Assembly: GCF_030150155.1 (NCBI RefSeq)
Contig: NZ_JASLGR010000054.1
Coordinates: 1-64,000, forward strand
Direction of reading: 5' to 3'
DNA: 64,000 bases
Source of the DNA: Nocardioides sp.
GTDB taxonomy: Bacteria; Actinomycetota; Actinomycetes; Propionibacteriales; Nocardioidaceae
The notes below the pieces were generated by a model that searched no databases, was not told the origin of the DNA, and worked only from the letters and a program-made list of their open reading frames with translations. Shown here piece by piece: positions 58,604 through 64,000 of the stretch; position 1 is the first letter of the stretch, and each line of letters begins with the position of its first letter. Made by a program: the position numbers and the translations under genes.

Positions 58604-58888
58604 TCAGCCGAGCGCGTCCACCTGGCCCGCCAGCGCGATGTCCAGCGCCGTGATCCGATCCCCCGCGTCGTGGGTCCTGACCCGGAGCGTCACCGTCCGC
58701 CAGCGGATGTCGATGTCGGGGTGGTGGTTCATCGCCTCGGCGAGCTCACCGACCTGCTGCACCCACGCCAGCGCCTCAACGAAGGTGGGCAGGGTGCGGG
58801 TCCGGGTGAGCCAGCCGTCCCCGACCGACCAGTCCGGTAGCGAGCCGAGCGCGGCGGCGACCTCCTCGGGCAGCAGCGGGGTGCTCAT
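58604..58888 (-). CDS. phhB: pterin-4a-carbinolamine dehydratase
   Basis: 94 residues; dehydrates the pterin carbinolamine formed by phenylalanine hydroxylase so the cofactor can be recycled. Motif AEAMNHHPDIDIRWRTV carries the catalytic His-His. ATG overlaps the phhA stop (ATGA). Last gene of the catabolic operon. Confidence 0.95.
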   Translation of the reverse strand: MSTPLLPEEVAAALGSLPDWSVGDGWLTRTRTLPTFVEALAWVQQVGELAEAMNHHPDIDIRWRTVTLRVRTHDAGDRITALDIALAGQVDALG

Positions 58889-59769
58889 GCCGTCACCGTC
58901 AGGCGGGCGATCGCGTCGTCGTCGCAGGCGGCCCAGAACGAGCCGACCACGTCCTCGACCTGGCTGAACGACTCAGCCGCGTAGAGCACCCGCTGGTAGG
59001 AGGTGATGTCGTAGTCGTGGGTGCCCATGTCGACCAGGTCCAGGTCTCGGATCTCCATGCCGCGAAACTCCTCGATCTCTCCGGGGCTGGACAGGATGCC
59101 GGCGCCGTAGGCCCGCAGCTGCCCCTCCTCCCAGTGCACGCCGAACTCCAGAGTGAACCAGAAGACCTTGCTGACGAACTCGAGGGCGGCCTCGGTCTCG
59201 ACCCGGCGGGCCGCCTGGCCGGCCGCCTCGTAGAGGGTCGCATAGCGTGGGTGCGCGAGCGTGTTGCCGTGCCCGACGACCTCGTGCAGCACGTCGGGCT
59301 CGGGGGTGTAAAGCGGCACCGAGTGGTGCCGGATGTACTGCGTGCCCCAGAACCGCCGGTCGGCCAGCGCACCGTAGAACTCCCGCAGCGGCACCAGCCC
59401 CGCCGCCGGCTGGTACCGGAACCCGGTCAGCGGGGCGAGCAGGTCGCTGACCTCGTCGAGCTGCGGCACCCGGTCGACCGGCAGCCCGAGCGCCTCCTTG
59501 CCCTCCAGGAAGACACTGCTGGCGTACGCGTGGTGCCGCGACTCCAACGCCTCGCACACCACCCGCCAGACCTCGTCCTCCTCCTCGGTGTAGTCAGCGA
59601 CCGGGCACGGAGTTCCCGGCACCCAGCTGCTGGCCAGGCTCGCCAGTCGGTCGCGTCGGCGGCGGTACTCGCTGTCGGCGAACCCCGGATGCTCACGACC
59701 GAGCTGGACCCTCACGTTGCCCTGGTCATCGGCGACCACGGGCGCGAAGTACTGCGCCTCGTCGAACAT
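58885..59769 (-). CDS. phhA: phenylalanine 4-monooxygenase
   Basis: 294 residues; tetrahydropterin- and iron-dependent hydroxylation of Phe to Tyr. Iron ligands His162 and His167 (VLHEVVGHGNTL) and Glu208 (FWFTLEFG) are all present; no N-terminal ACT regulatory domain, as in bacterial monomeric enzymes. ATG 59769 behind GGGGAGTGAG was preferred to GTG 59790. One base after the dehydrogenase stop. Confidence 0.96.
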   Translation of the reverse strand: MFDEAQYFAPVVADDQGNVRVQLGREHPGFADSEYRRRRDRLASLASSWVPGTPCPVADYTEEEDEVWRVVCEALESRHHAYASSVFLEGKEALGLPVDRVPQLDEVSDLLAPLTGFRYQPAAGLVPLREFYGALADRRFWGTQYIRHHSVPLYTPEPDVLHEVVGHGNTLAHPRYATLYEAAGQAARRVETEAALEFVSKVFWFTLEFGVHWEEGQLRAYGAGILSSPGEIEEFRGMEIRDLDLVDMGTHDYDITSYQRVLYAAESFSQVEDVVGSFWAACDDDAIARLTVTA

Positions 59770-59770
59770 C

Positions 59771-61036
59771 TCACTCCCCTTCCCCGTCACTCACCAGCTG
59801 CTCCAGCGCGATCTCCAGTGCCGTCGCCGCGATCGCGGTCCGGGCCTGCGAGCGCACGTGGCAGCGCTGGACGGCGTCACGGATCGTGCGTGACACGTCG
59901 CCGAGGATCGCCTCGTCGGTCACCTCCCCGGAGCCCTCCATCAGCAGGGTGAAGGCGCGCGCCATCCCGCAGTTCGCGATGAAGTCGGGCACCACCGCGA
60001 CGCTCTGGTCAGCCAGCTCGTACGTCGGCCCGTAGAACGTCTCGGCATCGGCGAAGGGCACGTTCGCTCCGGCCGCGATCATCTCCAGGCCGGCCACACT
60101 CAGCCGCTTGACCTGCTCGCTCGTGACCAGCCGGGAGGCCGCGCACGGCAGGAAGATCTCGGCCTCCAGGTCCCAGATCCGCTCGTCGACCTCAGCGAAG
60201 TCGAGCAGCCCCTCGGCGACCAGGCCGTTGCCGGTCTTGGCCAGCAGCAGGGCCTCCACCTGGGCCAGGCTCAGCCCCTCGGGCTCGATCAGGCCACCGG
60301 CACGGTCGATGATCCCGACCACGCGGACCCCGGCCCGGGCCAGGTAGTACGCCGCCGCGGCACCGACGTTGCCCCAGCCCTGCACGATCGCCCGCTTGCC
60401 CGCGACCGGCGCCCCGTCGCCGTACACGTCATAGAAGGCGAGGACCGACTCGGCCACGCCCCAGCCGGTGACCAGGTCGGCGATGGTGTACTTCCGCGGC
60501 GCGGCTCCGGGCTGGACTGCGGGGATGTAGCGCGGGTCCTCGACCACCTTGGAGACCCCGAGCCGCAGCATCCCGACGCGCTGCACCAGCTCCCGCTCGG
60601 TGGGCGCGAAGTGCCCGTTGACGATGCCCTGCTGCGGATGCCACAGCCCGTAGCGCTCGGTCAGGGGGATGACGTCATGGACCTCGTCGACGTTGAGGTC
60701 CCCACCGGTGCCGTAGTACGCCTTCAGCAGCGGCGCGACCGCCCGGAACCAGCGCTCCAGCACCCCGGCCCGGCGCGGGTCGCCCGGGTCGAAGTCGATC
60801 CCCGACTTGGCGCCGCCGATCGCCGGACCCGAGACGGTGAACTTCACCTCCATCGTCTTGGCCAGGGCCTCGACCTCACTGCGGTCCAGGCCGGCGCGCA
60901 TCCGCGTGCCACCCCCGGCGGCGCCGCCGCGCAGGGAGTTGATCACCGCCCAGCCACGCGCCTCGGTCTCGGTGTCGTGCCACTCGAAGACGATCTCGGG
61001 CGGGGCCGCCTCGAATCGCTGCAGCAGGGTCTTCAT
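59771..61036 (-). CDS. Glu/Leu/Phe/Val dehydrogenase family protein
   Basis: 421 residues: N-terminal dimerisation/substrate domain (about 15-170; GGGTRMRAGL, IGGAKSGIDFDPGDPRR with the catalytic Lys, YYGTGGDLNVDE) and a Rossmann domain (about 195-370; IVQGWGNVGAAAAYYLARAG). It deaminates an amino acid to the 2-oxoacid with NAD(P). Set in a Phe/Tyr operon with no visible aminotransferase, it may deaminate phenylalanine or tyrosine to the (hydroxy)phenylpyruvate that the pathway needs; glutamate is the alternative substrate. ATG overlaps fahA (ATGA). Confidence 0.9.
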   Translation of the reverse strand: MKTLLQRFEAAPPEIVFEWHDTETEARGWAVINSLRGGAAGGGTRMRAGLDRSEVEALAKTMEVKFTVSGPAIGGAKSGIDFDPGDPRRAGVLERWFRAVAPLLKAYYGTGGDLNVDEVHDVIPLTERYGLWHPQQGIVNGHFAPTERELVQRVGMLRLGVSKVVEDPRYIPAVQPGAAPRKYTIADLVTGWGVAESVLAFYDVYGDGAPVAGKRAIVQGWGNVGAAAAYYLARAGVRVVGIIDRAGGLIEPEGLSLAQVEALLLAKTGNGLVAEGLLDFAEVDERIWDLEAEIFLPCAASRLVTSEQVKRLSVAGLEMIAAGANVPFADAETFYGPTYELADQSVAVVPDFIANCGMARAFTLLMEGSGEVTDEAILGDVSRTIRDAVQRCHVRSQARTAIAATALEIALEQLVSDGEGE

Positions 61037-62190
61037 CGGTGTCCTTTCGCAGGGGTGATCCGGCCGCGGGCCTCGCCGAAGCCGATCCGGGAGCCGTCGG
61101 TGCCGGGTGCGGTGGCGCGCAGCACCACCACGTCGCCGTCGGCGAGGAAGCCCTCGCCACGCTCGATCAGGGAGCCGACCTGGTCGGCGGCGGGCCCCGA
61201 GACGGTGCCGGAGGCGAACAGGTCGCCGGTCCGGGTCGGGGCGCCGTTGGCGGTCAGGTGGGCCAGCATCTGGGCGGGCGACCAGTAGGTCGAGGCGTAC
61301 GGCGGCCGACTGAGCGTGACGCCGTTGACCTGGATCTCCAGACTCAGGTCCAGGCCCCACGGCGCGTCGGTGGCCAGGTAGCCGATCGGGGTCGGGACCT
61401 GGGTCGGGGTGGGGATCCGGGCCGCCTCCAGTGCCGCCATCGGCACCACCCACGGCGAGACCGTGGAGGCGAAGGACTTGCCCAGGTGCGGGCCGAGCGG
61501 GACGTATTCCCAGGCCTGCAGGTCGCGCGCCGACCAGTCGTTGAACAACACCACCCCGAAGAGGTGCTGCTCGGTCGCGGCGATGCTGATCGGCTCCCCC
61601 ATCGCGTTGCCGACGCCGACCACGAAGCCGACCTCGGCCTCCAGGTCCAGCCGCTGCGAGGGCCCCACCTCCGGGGTCGTGGCACCCGCCGGGAGCCGCT
61701 GGCCGCACGGCCTGACCACGTCGGTGCCCGAGACCACGATCGACCCGGCCCGCCCGGTATAGCTGATCGGCAGGTGCCGCCAGTTCGGGGTGAGCGGGTC
61801 GGGCGCCTCGGGCCGGAACAGCCGCCCCAGGTTCGAGGCGTGGTGCTCGGAGGCGTAGAAGTCGACATAGTCGGTGACCTCGAACGGCAGGTGCAGGGTG
61901 ACCTCAGCGATCGGGACGGCCGCGCCCGGCGGCAGGTGCGCCGCCAGGTCGTCGGCCGCCACGTCGGCCACGGCGCGCTGCAACGCCGCGCGGACCTGCT
62001 GCCAGCATTGCGGTCCCTGCGCCATGAACGGCGACAGGCTCGGCCCGGCGAAGAGGTCGTCGTCGAGGACGGTGGCGAGGTCCAGGACGTACCCGCCCAG
62101 GCGGGTGCCGACCCGCGGGGCACGCCCGGGGGTCGAGTAGACGCCGTAGGGCAGGTTCGCCGGGCCGAAGAGGTGGTCGTCGCGGGTCAC
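61033..62190 (-). CDS. fahA: fumarylacetoacetase
   Basis: Hydrolyses fumarylacetoacetate to fumarate and acetoacetate, the final tyrosine-degradation step. 385 residues: N-terminal SH3-like domain (FGPANLPYGVYSTPG, about 8-22) and catalytic barrel with HHASNLGRLFRP (the metal-binding His region), LEAEVGFVVG and FNDWSARDLQAWEYVPLGP. GTG 62190 overlaps the unknown upstream gene (GTGA). Confidence 0.96.
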   Translation of the reverse strand: MTRDDHLFGPANLPYGVYSTPGRAPRVGTRLGGYVLDLATVLDDDLFAGPSLSPFMAQGPQCWQQVRAALQRAVADVAADDLAAHLPPGAAVPIAEVTLHLPFEVTDYVDFYASEHHASNLGRLFRPEAPDPLTPNWRHLPISYTGRAGSIVVSGTDVVRPCGQRLPAGATTPEVGPSQRLDLEAEVGFVVGVGNAMGEPISIAATEQHLFGVVLFNDWSARDLQAWEYVPLGPHLGKSFASTVSPWVVPMAALEAARIPTPTQVPTPIGYLATDAPWGLDLSLEIQVNGVTLSRPPYASTYWSPAQMLAHLTANGAPTRTGDLFASGTVSGPAADQVGSLIERGEGFLADGDVVVLRATAPGTDGSRIGFGEARGRITPAKGHR

Positions 62191-63044
62191 GGGATCAGCC
62201 CCATCCGTCGGAGGTCGGCGACCGGCTGGTCGATCGAGCAGGTCCCGATCGACTCCAGCGCCGAGGTGGTCGGCAGCCCTGTGCGTGCCGGCAGCGTGAG
62301 CAGGGCGGTGGCGTCGCGGTGGGCCAGCACCGCGGCGATCTCGGCCCCGTCCGCGCCGCGGGCGGCGGCGTCGGTGGCGGCCAGCAGGTTGAGGAAGCCA
62401 TGCTCCTCGAACCCGGTGACCGGGTCGGTGTGGCGTAGCGCATGGTGCAGGCCGGCGGTCGCCTTGAACCGCACGCCCGCCTCGGCCAGCGCACGCAGGG
62501 TGTCCGCGAGCTCGGCCTCGTCGGGATAGGCAGCCGCCTCGGTGCCGCCGGTGCGGATCTTCGCCCGGTACGTCGTCCCCGCCAGGTCGACGATGACGGC
62601 GGCGCTCCGCGGCCCCCGCGGGAGCTCCACGACGACGGTGAGCCCCGATCCCTCGGCACCAACCTCCGCCACCCCCGACAACGCCGCCACCTCTGCCAAC
62701 GCCGCCCGCAGCCCGGCGACCTCGGCGACGCGGACCTCGATCGCGACCAGCCGCAACCCCGCGGCGGCTTCGCTCCGCCAGCCCCCGACGGCCTCCATCG
62801 CCTCGACCGCCGTCACCGCCCCGGCGGCGTCGGGCACCACCAGGCAGAGGTCGAGCGGCTCCTCGCCGAGCAGGTGGGTCAGACGCTGCAGCTCCTCCAG
62901 CCGGGGCAGGTCGACGACCAGGGGGCCGACCAGGGCGGCGTACGGCGCCCGCCGATGGCGGCGGTGGGCCACCACCGCCTCGGCCAGCCCGAGGTTGCCG
63001 GGCGGGAAGATCGCGGCGTCGTCGAAGAGCAGTGGCAGGCTCAT
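62187..63044 (-). CDS. uncharacterised protein between hmgA and fahA
   Basis: 285 residues, soluble, no signal peptide and no cysteine that I can find. Two conserved-looking blocks: LPLLFDDAAIFPPGNLGLAEA at the N terminus, and a C-terminal YRAKIRTGGTEAAAYPDEAELA...GVRFKATAGLHHALRH...HGFLNLL, whose strand-Lys/Arg-Gly-Gly and Lys-x-x-x-Gly-x-His-His pattern suggests a TIM-barrel-like active site. Coupled on both sides (ATGA with hmgA, GTGA with fahA). It is neither a zeta-GST nor a DinB-like mycothiol-dependent isomerase by sequence character. Its position matches the missing maleylacetoacetate isomerase step, an inference only. Confidence 0.85.
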   Translation of the reverse strand: MSLPLLFDDAAIFPPGNLGLAEAVVAHRRHRRAPYAALVGPLVVDLPRLEELQRLTHLLGEEPLDLCLVVPDAAGAVTAVEAMEAVGGWRSEAAAGLRLVAIEVRVAEVAGLRAALAEVAALSGVAEVGAEGSGLTVVVELPRGPRSAAVIVDLAGTTYRAKIRTGGTEAAAYPDEAELADTLRALAEAGVRFKATAGLHHALRHTDPVTGFEEHGFLNLLAATDAAARGADGAEIAAVLAHRDATALLTLPARTGLPTTSALESIGTCSIDQPVADLRRMGLIP

Positions 63045-64000
63045 GCTCCACCTCGGACCCACGACGTCACGTAGGCCCCGTCGTCGACGGCACGGCCCGC
63101 CTCACCCAGCTCCAGGGGTGCGAACGTGTCGACCATGACGGCCAGCTCGTCGAAGAACTCGACGCCGATCGAGCGCTCGTAGGCACCCGGCTGCGGTCCG
63201 TGGCTGTGGCCGCCCGGATGCAGGCTGATGGAGCCCTGCCCGATGCCCGAGCCACGGCGTGCCTCGTAGTCGCCGCCGCAGTAGAACATCACCTCGTCGG
63301 AGTCGACGTTGGAGTGGTAGTACGGCACCGGGATCGACAGCGGGTGGTAGTCGACCTTGCGCGGCACGAAGTTGCAGATCACGAAGTGGTGTCCGGCGAA
63401 GACCTGGTGCACCGGCGGGGGCTGGTGGACCCGCCCGGTGATCGGCTCGAAGTCGCGCCAGTTGAACGCATAGGGGTACAGGCATCCGTCCCAGCCGACC
63501 ACGTCGAAGGGGTGGTGCGGCACGACGTGGATCGTGCCCGCCAGGCCACCGGGTCCCGGACCGCGGTGCTTGACGTAGACCTCGATCTCGTCGGCCGTGG
63601 CGCCGGTGGAGCCGTCGACCAGCAGCGGCCCGGCCGGCCCGCGCAGGTCCCGCTCACAGTAGGGAGCGTTCTCCAGGAGCTGCCCGTAGCGGGAGCGGTA
63701 GCGCTCCGGCGGAGCGATGTGCCCGACCCCCTCGATCGTGTAGAGCCGCAGCGGCTCCGAGCCCTCGGCCGGCACCCAGCGGTGCGTCGTGGCCCGCGGC
63801 ACGATCACGTAGTCGCCGTCGCCGACCTCCAGGGTGCCGAAGACCGTCTCCACCCGCCCCGAACCGGACTCGACGTAGACGCACTCGTCACCGATCCCGT
63901 TGCGGTACAGCGGCGAGGGCGCTCCGCAGGCGACGTACCCGATCCGCACGTCGGCGTTGGCGAGCACCAGCCGTCGTCCCGTGACCGCATCGACGTCGGC
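63041..64000 (-). CDS. hmgA: homogentisate 1,2-dioxygenase (5' end beyond window)
   Basis: 320 residues of the C-terminal part are visible and the frame stays open to the right edge. It opens the aromatic ring of homogentisate to maleylacetoacetate with a non-heme iron. Family segments: HHPFDVVGWDGCLYPYAFNW, YYHSNVDSDEVMFYCGGDYEARRG and SISLHPGGHSHGPQPGAYE, which contain the iron-binding His and Glu residues. The apparent start at 63967 is internal because homology continues upstream of it. First visible gene of the operon reading leftwards. Confidence 0.95.
   Translation of the reverse strand, partial: ADVDAVTGRRLVLANADVRIGYVACGAPSPLYRNGIGDECVYVESGSGRVETVFGTLEVGDGDYVIVPRATTHRWVPAEGSEPLRLYTIEGVGHIAPPERYRSRYGQLLENAPYCERDLRGPAGPLLVDGSTGATADEIEVYVKHRGPGPGGLAGTIHVVPHHPFDVVGWDGCLYPYAFNWRDFEPITGRVHQPPPVHQVFAGHHFVICNFVPRKVDYHPLSIPVPYYHSNVDSDEVMFYCGGDYEARRGSGIGQGSISLHPGGHSHGPQPGAYERSIGVEFFDELAVMVDTFAPLELGEAGRAVDDGAYVTSWVRGGA

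Overview
The window is a high-GC, gene-dense stretch of an actinobacterial chromosome. Gene content and order (a complete arg cluster, pheST, infC-rpmI-rplT, SseB, an hisE-hisG-PH-protein block, lipB-lipA-DUF4191-RDD-glnA, and a Phe/Tyr catabolic operon) fit the Nocardioidaceae (Nocardioides and relatives). The family assignment is an inference from gene order and protein character, not from an rRNA match.

Left part (1-9.1 kb): the promoter and leader of an rRNA operon run off the left edge on the minus strand. Next is the arginine operon argC-J-B-D-F-R-G-H on the minus strand, headed by a probable ArgR operator overlapping a leaderless argC promoter. From 9.1 to 20.8 kb there is a DrrAB-type ABC exporter (+), then a minus-strand block: a 984-residue BTAD/NB-ARC regulator with a CTG start coupled to pheT, pheT, pheS, a 22-bp tandem repeat, a soluble histidine kinase, an SpoU-type RNA methyltransferase, rplT, rpmI and infC. 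infC starts at AUC and is preceded by a leader holding a strong intrinsic terminator.

Middle (20.8-42.9 kb): an SseB-domain protein; a fold-type III PLP enzyme; a P-loop kinase overlapping tail-to-tail with a GH6 glycosidase; a membrane PH-like protein with hisG and hisE; the ribDEBAH operon under an FMN riboswitch; rpe; thyA-folA; a secreted Ig-repeat/OmpA protein; a PhzF protein; gcvT with a small coupled ORF; pepA; an E2 acyltransferase followed by lipB and lipA, which together form a lipoylation module; DUF4191 and RDD membrane proteins.

Right part (42.9-64 kb): glnA with a near-consensus GlnR box; a HigBA toxin-antitoxin pair; a GGDEF protein; a GH3 beta-glucosidase; a small basic secreted protein divergent from an OmpR-type two-component system; trpS behind a leader peptide with three consecutive Trp codons; a DHFR-like reductase; an FtsX-type ABC transporter divergent from a NarL/DesK-type two-component system; a VapBC-like pair; and the operon hmgA-(unknown)-fahA-dehydrogenase-phhA-phhB for phenylalanine/tyrosine breakdown, with hmgA running off the right edge.

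Two themes stand out. First, about seventeen genes have a TANNNT-like hexamer ending 6-8 nt before the start codon and no Shine-Dalgarno sequence, the pattern of leaderless mRNAs. Second, RNA-level control appears at several biosynthetic loci (ribD, trpS, infC). The most novel protein is the 285-residue unknown encoded between homogentisate dioxygenase and fumarylacetoacetase, at the place where a maleylacetoacetate isomerase would be expected. No insertion sequences, prophage genes, CRISPR arrays or tRNA genes were recognised.
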